In this document: positions 56,173-64,000 of the stretch, piece by piece | How positions within the stretch are numbered: the first letter of the stretch is position 1 | Layout: each line of letters starts with the position of its first letter | From: Pseudomonas orientalis | GTDB taxonomy: Bacteria; Pseudomonadota; Gammaproteobacteria; Pseudomonadales; Pseudomonadaceae | Assembly (NCBI RefSeq): GCF_001439815.1 | Contig: NZ_JYLM01000001.1 | Span: 868,001 to 932,000 of the forward strand | DNA length: 64,000 nt | Direction: 5' to 3' | The notes under the pieces: model-generated | Told to the model about the DNA's origin: nothing | Database searches by the model: none | The model's input: the letters and a program-made list of their open reading frames with translations, nothing else | Made by a program: the position numbers and the translations under genes

Positions 56173-58926
56173 TCAGGCGCTGACCCGCGCTTCACTGGCC
56201 AGCCGTGCAATCGCCATGTCCAGTTCGTCCAGTGCGGCCATGGCCTTGGCGTCGTCCTGCTTGAGCAGGGTTTCGGCGCGTTGACAGGCCGCGCGCAATT
56301 GCGGCACACCGCAGTAGCGCGTGGCGCCATGCAGGCGATGGACGCGTTCGATCAGGGCATGATTGTCATTGGCTTCACGCGCCACCGTAATCGCCAGGCG
56401 ATCGGCTTCCAGGGAGGCCAGCAGCATGGCAAGCATGTCGGCTGCCAGGTCCGCCTTGTTGGCGGCCAGGCGCAGGCCTTCCTCATGGTCCAGCACCAGC
56501 AGTTGCACGCCTGGGCCGAGGCCTTCGGGGAGGCGCTCCGGGCCTTGGTTGCGCAGGGCCAGGCCGGTCCATTTCAGCACCACCTGGGCCAGTTGCCGCT
56601 CGCTGATGGGTTTGGTCAGGTAATCGTCCATGCCGCTTTGCAGCAGGGCGCGTTTTTCGTTGGCCATGGCATGGGCGGTGAGGGCGACTATCGGCAGCGG
56701 CGTGCCATGGCGTTCGCTTTCCCATTGGCGAATCGCTTCGGTGCTCTGGCGTCCGTCCATGCCGGGCATCTGCACGTCCATCAACACCAGATCGTAGGTT
56801 TCCTGCTTCACGGCGTCAATCGCCGCGTAGCCGCTTTCCACGGCCTGCACCTTGGCGCCCATGTCTTCGAGCAGGGTTTGCACCAGCAACAGGTTCGCCG
56901 GGTTATCGTCCACGCACAGCACACGCGGCGCACGGCTGGACAAGGGTTCGCCCGGTTCGCTGCGCGAGGGGCGCGGGCTGATCAGGTCGGCCAGGGACCG
57001 GCGCAGCTTGCGCGTACACGCGGGCTTGGCCTGCAACTGGCTGTTGGGGTTGGGCACCGACTGGTTGAACAACATCTGCTCGGTCGTCGGGCACAGCACC
57101 AGCACCTTGCAGCCCAGGTGTTCGAGGTCCCACAAGTGCTGGTTGAGGCGCTCGGGCGGGATGTCATTGGCGGTGACGCCGAGCACCGCCAGGTCAATCG
57201 CCTGTTCGGTCTGGTGCGCGCTGGTAATGCCATTGGTCAGGCTTTCCAGCGTATTGAACGGGGTTACCTCCAGGCCGCAGTCTTCCAACTGGTGTTGCAG
57301 GGCCTGGCGCGCCAGTTCGTGGTTCTCCAATACGGCCACCCGGCGCCCGAGCAACGGCGCGCTGGGCAAGTCTTCAATGTCGTCGCGGGTCTTGGGCAGG
57401 TTCAGGCTGATCCAGAACTCCGAGCCTTCGCCCGGTGTGCTGTCCACGCCGATTTCGCCGCCCATCTGTTCGATCAGGCGCTTGGAGATCACCAGGCCCA
57501 GACCGGTGCCGCCCGGCTGGCGCGACAGTGAATTGTCGGCCTGACTGAAGGCCTGGAACAGCGCGCGCACATCCTGGTTGGACAGACCGATGCCGGTGTC
57601 CTGCACGCTGATGCGCAGTTGCACGCTGTCTTCCTGTTCGTCCTCGATCATCGCCCGGGCAACGATGGTGCCTTCGCGGGTGAACTTGATCGCGTTGCTG
57701 ATCAGGTTGGTCAGGATCTGCTTGAGGCGCAGCGGGTCGCCCACCAGTGACAACGGGGTGTCGCGGTAGACCAGGCTGACCAGTTCGAGCTGTTTGGCGT
57801 GGGCGGCGGGAGCGAGGATGGTCAGGGTGTCTTGCAGCAGGTCGCGCAGGTTGAAGGGCACGCTGTCGAGCACCAGTTTGCCGGCTTCGATCTTCGAGAA
57901 GTCGAGGATTTCGTTGATGATGCCCAACAGGTTGTCGGCGGATTTTTCGATGGTGCCCAGGTAATCCAGCTGACGCGGCGACAGCTCGCTTTTTTGCAGC
58001 AGGTGGGTGAACCCCAGGATGCCATTGAGCGGGGTGCGGATCTCATGGCTCATATTGGCCAGAAACTCCGATTTGATCCGGCTGGCTTCCAGGGCTTCCT
58101 TGCGGGCCAGGTCCAGCTCGATGTTCTGGATTTCGATGGTTTCCAGGTTCTGGCGCACGTCCTCGGTGGCCTGGTCGATGCTGTGTTGCAGTTCTTCCTG
58201 GGCGTTTTGCAGGGTTTCGGCCATGCGGTTGATGCCCGACGCCAATTGATCCAGCTCCTGGCTGCCCAATGGAGGCAGGCGGGTTTCCAGGTTGCCGTCC
58301 TTGAGTTGGGCCACGGCTTGCTTGATCTGGCCGATCGGCGAATTGATGGTGCGGCTGATGCGCAGGGCCAGCGCTGCGGTGCAGATCAAGCCGATGGCGA
58401 TCAACAGCAGGCTGGCGAACAGGCTGCGATAGCCGCGCAGCAACATGCCGTTGTGGGACAGCTCCACTTCGACCCAGCCCAACAGGCGGTCGGACTCATC
58501 CGGAATCAGCTCGCCCGCCAGGTTGCGATGGCGGCCAAACACGGGCATGAGGTAGCGGGTGGCATCATTGCCGGTGCGTTGCAGCAGGTGCGAGCTGTTG
58601 CCGGTGGGCGGTTGATTGAGCATGGTCGGGCCGGCATGGGCCAGGGACGAGCGGTCCGGCGCCAGGATCGACACCGTACGCACATCCGGTTGTTCCAGGG
58701 ATTGGGTCGCGATGCGTTCCAGCAGATCGGTGTTCCGGCTGCTCAGGGCGGGCGCGACCAGCGGCGCCAACTGCTCGGCGATCATTTCGCCGCGTTGCAG
58801 CAATTGAGTCTGCAGTTCGGAAAGCTGCATCCAGGTGAAGTAGCCGCCCAACAACAGGGCCATCAGGCTGGTCGGCAATAAAGTCAGCAACAGTACGCGG
58901 CCTTTTATTCCCATTCTTCTAAGCAC
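56173..58926 (-). CDS. gacS: Hybrid sensor histidine kinase GacS
   Basis: Global regulator of secondary metabolism and the Rsm pathway through GacA. 917 residues: helix 1 at about 10-30, periplasmic part, helix 2 at about 168-188, HAMP to about 240, HisKA with His294, ATPase domain (to about 510), a degenerate receiver-like segment, receiver with Asp717, and an HPt domain with His866. All three phosphotransfer residues are intact. GTG start at 58926 fits homologues. Phase-variation mutants often arise in gacS, but this copy looks whole. Confidence 0.97.
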   Translation of the reverse strand: MLRRMGIKGRVLLLTLLPTSLMALLLGGYFTWMQLSELQTQLLQRGEMIAEQLAPLVAPALSSRNTDLLERIATQSLEQPDVRTVSILAPDRSSLAHAGPTMLNQPPTGNSSHLLQRTGNDATRYLMPVFGRHRNLAGELIPDESDRLLGWVEVELSHNGMLLRGYRSLFASLLLIAIGLICTAALALRISRTINSPIGQIKQAVAQLKDGNLETRLPPLGSQELDQLASGINRMAETLQNAQEELQHSIDQATEDVRQNLETIEIQNIELDLARKEALEASRIKSEFLANMSHEIRTPLNGILGFTHLLQKSELSPRQLDYLGTIEKSADNLLGIINEILDFSKIEAGKLVLDSVPFNLRDLLQDTLTILAPAAHAKQLELVSLVYRDTPLSLVGDPLRLKQILTNLISNAIKFTREGTIVARAMIEDEQEDSVQLRISVQDTGIGLSNQDVRALFQAFSQADNSLSRQPGGTGLGLVISKRLIEQMGGEIGVDSTPGEGSEFWISLNLPKTRDDIEDLPSAPLLGRRVAVLENHELARQALQHQLEDCGLEVTPFNTLESLTNGITSAHQTEQAIDLAVLGVTANDIPPERLNQHLWDLEHLGCKVLVLCPTTEQMLFNQSVPNPNSQLQAKPACTRKLRRSLADLISPRPSRSEPGEPLSSRAPRVLCVDDNPANLLLVQTLLEDMGAKVQAVESGYAAIDAVKQETYDLVLMDVQMPGMDGRQSTEAIRQWESERHGTPLPIVALTAHAMANEKRALLQSGMDDYLTKPISERQLAQVVLKWTGLALRNQGPERLPEGLGPGVQLLVLDHEEGLRLAANKADLAADMLAMLLASLEADRLAITVAREANDNHALIERVHRLHGATRYCGVPQLRAACQRAETLLKQDDAKAMAALDELDMAIARLASEARVSA

Positions 58927-59131
58927 GCCACTCTCCTGCTACCACATTGATATCAATCATCCACGCGGGCATCCGGCCCGCGCCACTTGCGCAGTGTAGC
59001 CATTTGCGCAGCCAGGAATCTCGTAAATTAATGACACATGGCAATCTTCGGGCCATTCGGCGCTGACCGGCGATTGCCTGTAACACTTTAATCTTGAATA
59101 ATCAGTCATTGAGAATGACTTGCAGACGCTA

Positions 59132-59860
59132 ATGAATCCCGCAGCCGTTGGCCTACCCAGCATCCTGACCATCGAAGATGACCCCGTACTGGGCGCCTAC
59201 GTCCACGAGCATCTGGGCCGCAGCGGCTTTCAGGTCACCTGGTGCCGAAATGGCCAGCAAGGCCTGCAACTGGCCTGCGACCAGCGCTTCGACCTGGTGC
59301 TGATGGATGTCCTGCTGCCGGGGCTGGACGGGCTGTCGATCCTCACCCACTTGCGCCAGAGTCATGCCATGCCGGTGATCCTGATGTCGGCCCTGGGCGC
59401 CGAAGCCGACCGTATCAGCGGCTTTCGCCTGGGCGCGGACGATTATCTGCCCAAGCCGTTCAGCATGATTGAACTGCGGGTACGCATCGAAGCCATTCTG
59501 CGGCGGGTGGCCCTGGATCGCCGTCCCCAGCCGAGCCTTGCGCCTTTGCGCGAGGATGGGCAGGTACTGCGGTTTGACGATGCGCTGTGCGACGTCCGCT
59601 ACCACGCGCACTGGGCGGGCCTGACGCGCAGTGAATACCGTCTGTTGGAGACCTTGCATCGCAATGCTGAAGAGGTGCTTAGCAAAGCCTTCCTTTATCA
59701 GCACGTGCTGCAGCGCGGTTATGCGCCGCACGACCGCAGTCTCGACATGCATGTGAGCCAGATTCGCCGCAAGCTCAAGGCGGTCGGCTACACCGAGCGC
59801 GAAGTGCGTACGGTGTGGGGCAAGGGCTACGTGCTGAGCGGTCACGATGAAGACCTTTGA
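59132..59860 (+). CDS. OmpR-family response regulator (242 aa)
   Basis: Receiver with acidic pair Glu-Asp-Asp near 15-17, phospho-acceptor Asp59 and Lys in Leu-Pro-Lys-Pro-Phe, then a winged-helix DNA-binding domain (from about 145) ending Val-Trp-Gly-Lys-Gly-Tyr-Val-Leu. The ATG at 59132 is preferred to a TTG four codons earlier. It overlaps its kinase by 14 bases. In P. aeruginosa the genes next to gacS are pirRS (ferric enterobactin); synteny suggests a relation but no receptor gene follows here. Confidence 0.9.
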   Translation: MNPAAVGLPSILTIEDDPVLGAYVHEHLGRSGFQVTWCRNGQQGLQLACDQRFDLVLMDVLLPGLDGLSILTHLRQSHAMPVILMSALGAEADRISGFRLGADDYLPKPFSMIELRVRIEAILRRVALDRRPQPSLAPLREDGQVLRFDDALCDVRYHAHWAGLTRSEYRLLETLHRNAEEVLSKAFLYQHVLQRGYAPHDRSLDMHVSQIRRKLKAVGYTEREVRTVWGKGYVLSGHDEDL

Positions 59861-61205
59861 GCGGTTGCCGGGCAGACACTCGTTATTCTGGAAGCTGGCC
59901 TGCCTGTTGATCGCCTTTTGTTTGCTGATGATCTGGCTCAGTTGGTCCTGGGGCCGGTACATGGAGCAGCAGAATGCCTACCTCTCCGAGGAGGCGCGCG
60001 ACACGCTGCGCGGCTATGCGGCGGGCGCCGAGCTGGCCTGGAGCACCCAGGGCAGTGCAGGTGTGGACGCCTGGTTGCAGCAGATGGCTGGGCGTGAGAC
60101 CACCTGGCTCGGCGTCATCGGCAATGACTTGCAATCCCTCGGCAGCGCACCGTTGAGCGACAGGGAAAGCCAGCGGCTGACCTTTCTGCGCGGGCTGGAC
60201 TGGCCGGTGAGCCGCCATGCCAAAGGCCCGCCATGGTTGAAGGTCGCGTTTCCAGTTAGCCCTGATGCGGGGTCACTGGTGATCGAACTGCCCAAACGCT
60301 TCATGCCGGGGCGTTATCAAGTGTTCTGGCGGATCATCACCAACGGCGTGATTCCCGGGCTGTTTACCTTGTTGTTGTGTATCGGCCTGTATCGATTGCT
60401 GATCATGCCGCTCAATCAACTGCGCGAGCAGGCCAATGCCTGGCGTGCCGATCAATTGAATGCGCGGATGTCCCGTGACGCGACCAGCCGCCAGGATGAA
60501 TTGGGTGAGCTGGGACGCGCCTTTGACCATATGTCCGAACGCTTGCAGGGCACGGTGCAGTTGCAGCAACAGTTGCTGCGGGACATGTCCCATGAATTGC
60601 GCACGCCCTTGAGCCGATTGCGGGTGGCCTGTGACAGCGAGCAGGACCTGGCGCAGTTGCGCGAACGCCTGAACCGGGAAATCGACGCCATGCAGCGCCT
60701 GGTGGAAGACAGCCTGCAACTGGCCTGGCTGGACAGCGACAGGGCGCCGCTGCCCCACGAAGACATTCAACTGCCGGCGCTGTGGGACATGCTGCGCGAA
60801 AACGCCTGTTTTGAAAGCGATTGGCCGGCATCCCGCTTGCCGTGCCTGTTGCCAGCCGAATGCTGGGTGCGCGGTAACCTCAACGCACTGGCCCAGGCTC
60901 TGGAAAACGTTTTGCGTAACGCAATACGCCACTCTCCGGCTCAGGGGTGGGTGACATTGGACGGCGCGCGCGAGGGCGACTACTGGCATATCTGGCTGGA
61001 GGATCAGGGGGGCGGCATCGATGAGGCTGATCTGGAGCGTATCTTCGCGCCCTTCATCCGGTTGGACGGGTCACGGCCCGGCGACGGCGGCTTCGGCCTG
61101 GGCTTGAGCATTGCGCGCAACGCCGTCCAGCGTCAGGGCGGGCGTATCTGGGCGCAAAATTCCGGGCAGGGCCTGCGCGTACATCTGCACCTGCCCGCGC
61201 GTTAG
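59847..61205 (+). CDS. Sensor histidine kinase (452 aa)
   Basis: Partner of the response regulator before it. Two membrane helices (about 13-33 and 166-190) enclose a sensor region of about 130 residues, followed by HAMP, the HisKA motif with His249 in Met-Ser-His-Glu-Leu-Arg-Thr-Pro-Leu, and a C-terminal ATPase with N box (Asn-Val-Leu-Arg-Asn-Ala-Ile-Arg) and Gly-Phe-Gly-Leu-Gly-Leu-Ser. The signal sensed is unknown. Confidence 0.93.
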   Translation: MKTFERLPGRHSLFWKLACLLIAFCLLMIWLSWSWGRYMEQQNAYLSEEARDTLRGYAAGAELAWSTQGSAGVDAWLQQMAGRETTWLGVIGNDLQSLGSAPLSDRESQRLTFLRGLDWPVSRHAKGPPWLKVAFPVSPDAGSLVIELPKRFMPGRYQVFWRIITNGVIPGLFTLLLCIGLYRLLIMPLNQLREQANAWRADQLNARMSRDATSRQDELGELGRAFDHMSERLQGTVQLQQQLLRDMSHELRTPLSRLRVACDSEQDLAQLRERLNREIDAMQRLVEDSLQLAWLDSDRAPLPHEDIQLPALWDMLRENACFESDWPASRLPCLLPAECWVRGNLNALAQALENVLRNAIRHSPAQGWVTLDGAREGDYWHIWLEDQGGGIDEADLERIFAPFIRLDGSRPGDGGFGLGLSIARNAVQRQGGRIWAQNSGQGLRVHLHLPAR

Positions 61206-61208
61206 CCC

Positions 61209-61724
61209 TCAGCGGCGGCGCAGTTTGCGTTTCTGCCACTGGTGCGCGACCCACCAGCGCCAATACCCCATGGTCAGGCAGTAGGCCAGGGCACCCAGTA
61301 CCAATCCGCATACCACCGAGCCCAGCAGGAACGGTTGCCACATCGTGCTCAACTCGCCGCTGATCCATTCCCAGGTGAGGTTGTCGGGGAGGCTGCGTGG
61401 CGGCACGTTCATCAACCAGGCACCGGTCATGTAGGTGCAGAAAAACACCACCGGCATCGTGATCGGATTGGTCAGCCAAACCAGGCTGACGGCGATCGGC
61501 ATGTTGCCGCGCACCACGATCGCCAGGATCGCGGCCAGCAACATCTGCAGGGGGATGGGGATAAACGCGGCGAACAACCCCACCGCCATGGCGCGGGCCA
61601 CCGAGTGTCGGTTCAGGTGCCAGAGGTTCGGGTCATGCAGCAGGGTGCCAAGAAACTGTAATGACTTGTGTTCCCTGATGCTGCTGGGGTCGGGCATGTA
61701 CCGTTTGAATAAGCGCCGGGGCAT
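61209..61724 (-). CDS. DUF2062 membrane protein (171 aa)
   Basis: Three predicted helices: Ala-Arg-Ala-Met-Ala-Val-Gly-Leu-Phe-Ala-Ala-Phe-Ile-Pro, a central Leu-Ala-Ala-Ile-Leu-Ala-Ile region with Leu-Thr-Asn-Pro-Ile-Thr-Met-Pro, and a C-terminal pair, followed by a basic tail. This is the DUF2062 pattern. Convergent with the kinase gene (3 bases apart) and divergent from comEC. Function unknown. Confidence 0.9.
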   Translation of the reverse strand: MPRRLFKRYMPDPSSIREHKSLQFLGTLLHDPNLWHLNRHSVARAMAVGLFAAFIPIPLQMLLAAILAIVVRGNMPIAVSLVWLTNPITMPVVFFCTYMTGAWLMNVPPRSLPDNLTWEWISGELSTMWQPFLLGSVVCGLVLGALAYCLTMGYWRWWVAHQWQKRKLRRR

Positions 61725-61859
61725 AAGGGGTCCAGGTCAGTTCGAGGGGCAAGTATGCGCGCATTCTATAAACAGAAAATTCAGACTTTGTGACAAAACA
61801 TCAAAGGCGCTGCGGGGAACCCCGGCTAAGACTGAGTGAATCATTGAAAGGAATGATTC

Positions 61860-64000
61860 ATGAGGACAGGGATGTTCACGCTGGCGCTGGGGTTGCTGAC
61901 CCTGCGCCTGCTTCCGGCGTTGCCGCCTACCGGATGGCTGTTGGCCATGCTGGTGTTGGCCTTGATGCTGTTGCCGTTTCGCACCTATCCGCTGGCGTTT
62001 TTCCTGGTGGGTTTGAGCTGGGCGTGCATCAGCGCGCAGTGGGCACTGGATGATCGATTGCGACCGGCGCTGGAAGGCGAGACGCGTTGGCTGGAGGGGC
62101 GTGTGGTCGGGTTGCCGCAACAGACGGACACCGGCGTGCGCTTTGAACTGGCCGACAGCCGGTCGCGCAAAACCCGGCTGCCCAAGCGCATCCGTGTGTC
62201 CTGGCATGGCGGGCCGCCGGTGCGCAGTGGGGAACGCTGGCGCTTGGCTGTCACGCTCAAACGGCCGTCCGGCCTGCTCAATTTTCATGGTTTTGATCAC
62301 GAGGCCTGGCTGCTGGCGCAACGTATTGGGGCCACGGGCTCGGTGAAAGACGGCGTGCGCCTGGCGCCGGCCCGCAACGCATGGCGCGACGGCCTGCGCC
62401 AACGCCTGATGGCCAGCGATGCGTACACCCATGAAGCAGCGCTGGCGGCGTTGGTGCTGGGTGACGGTTCCGGGCTGCGAGCGGAGCAATGGCAGGTGTT
62501 GCAAGACACCGGCACCGTGCACCTGCTGGTCATTTCCGGCCAACACATTGGCTTGCTGGCCGGGCTGATCTACGCACTGGTGGCCGGGATGGCACGTTAC
62601 GGTTGCTGGCCGCGCAAACTGCCATGGCTGCCGTGGGCCTGCGGCCTGGCCTTTGTCGCCGCGCTGGGCTATGGCCTGCTGGCGGGGTTCGGTGTGCCGG
62701 TGCAGCGGGCCTGCGTGATGGTCGGGCTGGTGTTGCTCTGGCGGCTGCGCTTTCGGCATTTGGGCGCTTGGTGGCCATTATTGCTGGCGTTCAACGGCGT
62801 ACTGCTGCTTGAGCCCCTGGCCAGCCTGCAGCCGGGCTTCTGGTTGTCATTTGCCGCAGTTGCGGTCCTGGTCCTGACCTTCGGCGGGCGGCTGGGACCC
62901 TGGAGTGTCTGGCAGGCATGGACGCGTCCCCAGTGGCTGATTGCTATCGGCTTGTTTCCAGTCCTGCTGGTGCTGGGGTTACCCATCAGCCTCACCGCGC
63001 CCGTGGCCAATTTGTTTGCGGTGCCCTGGATCAGTCTGGTGGTGTTGCCTCTGGCGCTCATGGGCACGGTACTGCTGTGGGTGCCGTTGGCCGGTGACGG
63101 CCTGCTCTGGTTGGCCGGCGGGGCGTTGGAGGGGTGGTTCAAGATGCTGGCCCTGCTGGCCGGGCAGTTGCCGGCCTGGACGCCGACCCAGGTGCCGCTG
63201 GCGTATTGGCTGGTCAGCCTGGTGGGCGCGGTGATGCTGCTGCTGCCCAAGGGCGTGCCGTTTCGGTTGCTGGGCTGGCCCATGCTGTTGCTGGCGGTGT
63301 TTCCACCCAGGGAATCGGTACCCCATGGGCAGGTGATGGTGGTGCAGCTGGATGTCGGCCAGGGGCAGGCGCTGATCCTGCGCACCCGCAATCATGCCTT
63401 GCTTTACGATGCCGGGCCTCGCTCCGGGTCGGTCGATCTGGGCGCACGCGTGGTCGTGCCGTCGTTGAAAAAATTCGGGATAATGCGGCTCGACATGCTG
63501 CTGCTGAGCCACGCCGACGCCGATCACGCCGGTGGCGCGGCAGCTATTGTCCGTGGGCTGCCCGTCAGGCGCGTGGTAGGCGGCGAAACCGAGGGGTTGC
63601 CGGCTTTTCTGGAGACTGAGCCTTGTATCAGTGGCGAGCGCTGGGAGTGGGACGGTGTGGCATTCACGTTATGGCAGTGGTCTGACGCCATAGGTGGCAA
63701 TCCAAAGTCCTGTGTATTGCAAGTGCAGGCCAATGGCGAACGGCTGCTGCTCACCGGCGATATCGACAGCGCGGCCGAGCGCGCCTTGCTCGAAACGCCA
63801 CTGGCGGTGCCAACCGATTGGCTGCAAGCGCCCCATCATGGTAGCCGCAGCTCGTCATCCAGGCCCTTTGTACAGCGGCTTGCGCCCAGGTCGGTGCTGA
63901 TTTCCCGGGGCCGGGGCAACGCCTTCGGTCATCCCCATTCGCAAGTGATAGAGCGCTATCAGGCCCAGGGCAGCCGACTGTACGACAGCGCCGAACACGG
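61860..64000 (+). CDS. comEC: ComEC/Rec2 DNA-uptake channel protein, cut by the window end
   Basis: I followed the frame from the ATG at 61860 (AGGA 7 bases upstream) to 64000 without a stop: 713 codons, so only the extreme C-terminus is missing. An N-terminal helical and OB-like domain (to about 180) is followed by the Competence membrane domain with many helices (about 195-490) and a metallo-beta-lactamase-like domain from about 497. In the latter Ser-His-Ala-Asp-Ala-Asp-His-Ala-Gly (His551, Asp555, His556) is intact. ComEC carries single-stranded DNA through the inner membrane in natural transformation. Confidence 0.93.
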   Translation, partial: MRTGMFTLALGLLTLRLLPALPPTGWLLAMLVLALMLLPFRTYPLAFFLVGLSWACISAQWALDDRLRPALEGETRWLEGRVVGLPQQTDTGVRFELADSRSRKTRLPKRIRVSWHGGPPVRSGERWRLAVTLKRPSGLLNFHGFDHEAWLLAQRIGATGSVKDGVRLAPARNAWRDGLRQRLMASDAYTHEAALAALVLGDGSGLRAEQWQVLQDTGTVHLLVISGQHIGLLAGLIYALVAGMARYGCWPRKLPWLPWACGLAFVAALGYGLLAGFGVPVQRACVMVGLVLLWRLRFRHLGAWWPLLLAFNGVLLLEPLASLQPGFWLSFAAVAVLVLTFGGRLGPWSVWQAWTRPQWLIAIGLFPVLLVLGLPISLTAPVANLFAVPWISLVVLPLALMGTVLLWVPLAGDGLLWLAGGALEGWFKMLALLAGQLPAWTPTQVPLAYWLVSLVGAVMLLLPKGVPFRLLGWPMLLLAVFPPRESVPHGQVMVVQLDVGQGQALILRTRNHALLYDAGPRSGSVDLGARVVVPSLKKFGIMRLDMLLLSHADADHAGGAAAIVRGLPVRRVVGGETEGLPAFLETEPCISGERWEWDGVAFTLWQWSDAIGGNPKSCVLQVQANGERLLLTGDIDSAAERALLETPLAVPTDWLQAPHHGSRSSSSRPFVQRLAPRSVLISRGRGNAFGHPHSQVIERYQAQGSRLYDSAEH

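Noticed and set aside
61860..64000. Possible frameshift in comEC, since other-frame ORFs are dense here
   Set aside because: Codon-by-codon reading from 61860 stays open to 64000 with the expected motifs; the gene only lacks its end.

Overview
The window looks like chromosomal DNA of a Pseudomonas of the P. fluorescens group. The evidence is the high GC content, the dense REP/REPIN repeats of the TGTGGGAGGGGGCTTGCCCC type, a fused NuoCD, both a monomeric and a dimeric isocitrate dehydrogenase, and a gene order (nuo operon, aceA, purB, mnmA, icd, cspD, clpSA, infA, aat, ftsK, lolA, serS, cysG, tus) that follows the Pseudomonas core. Nearly all of it is core genome. I see no rRNA, tRNA, CRISPR array, prophage or intact insertion sequence.

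Layout. 1-2.7 kb is a small accessory zone: two short disordered proteins, a small conserved hypothetical, an outer-membrane barrel, a long inverted repeat and a RelE/HigB-type toxin-antitoxin pair. 2.9-17.9 kb is the whole 13-gene nuoA-N operon (complex I), read leftwards. 18.5-24 kb, also leftwards, holds isocitrate lyase, a stand-alone secretin-N-like protein, a GNAT, a ribosomal oxygenase and purB; hflD, mnmA and a Nudix gene lie upstream of purB. 26.6-30.6 kb holds the divergent idh and icd genes, so with aceA the TCA/glyoxylate branch point is encoded within 12 kb. 30.7-35.8 kb gathers cspD, clpS-clpA, infA, bpt and aat: both leucyl-transferases of the N-degron pathway lie beside its recognition factor and unfoldase. 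36.3-43.8 kb runs rightwards: ftsK, lolA, rarA, crcB, serS, cysG. 43.9-47.4 kb runs leftwards: a glutathionyl-hydroquinone reductase and a tusDCBE operon ending in a ybiB-like gene. 47.5-56 kb is a set of short transcription units: CoA-transferase, sprT, Yip1-like protein, ttcA, a divergent Tag-like glycosylase, DUF2069/wrbA/arsC, a TlpA-like lipoprotein, a META lipoprotein pair and ldhA. 56.2-64 kb holds gacS, a second two-component system, a DUF2062 protein and the start of comEC, which is cut by the window end.

Repeats. Ten REP-derived elements of three sequence types lie between genes, five of them between convergent genes. One site (56015-56162) looks like a REPIN of one type inserted into a REP palindrome of another, with a 9-bp direct repeat at its edges.

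I did not find a clear new multi-gene system. The best leads are the nested REPIN, the Tag-like protein that has lost the classical Tag residues, a palindrome just upstream of a good promoter at aceA, the lone secretin-N-like protein, and the two small disordered ORFs behind an AlgU-like promoter. Protein starts were chosen from ribosome-binding sites and family length; several differ from the longest open frame.
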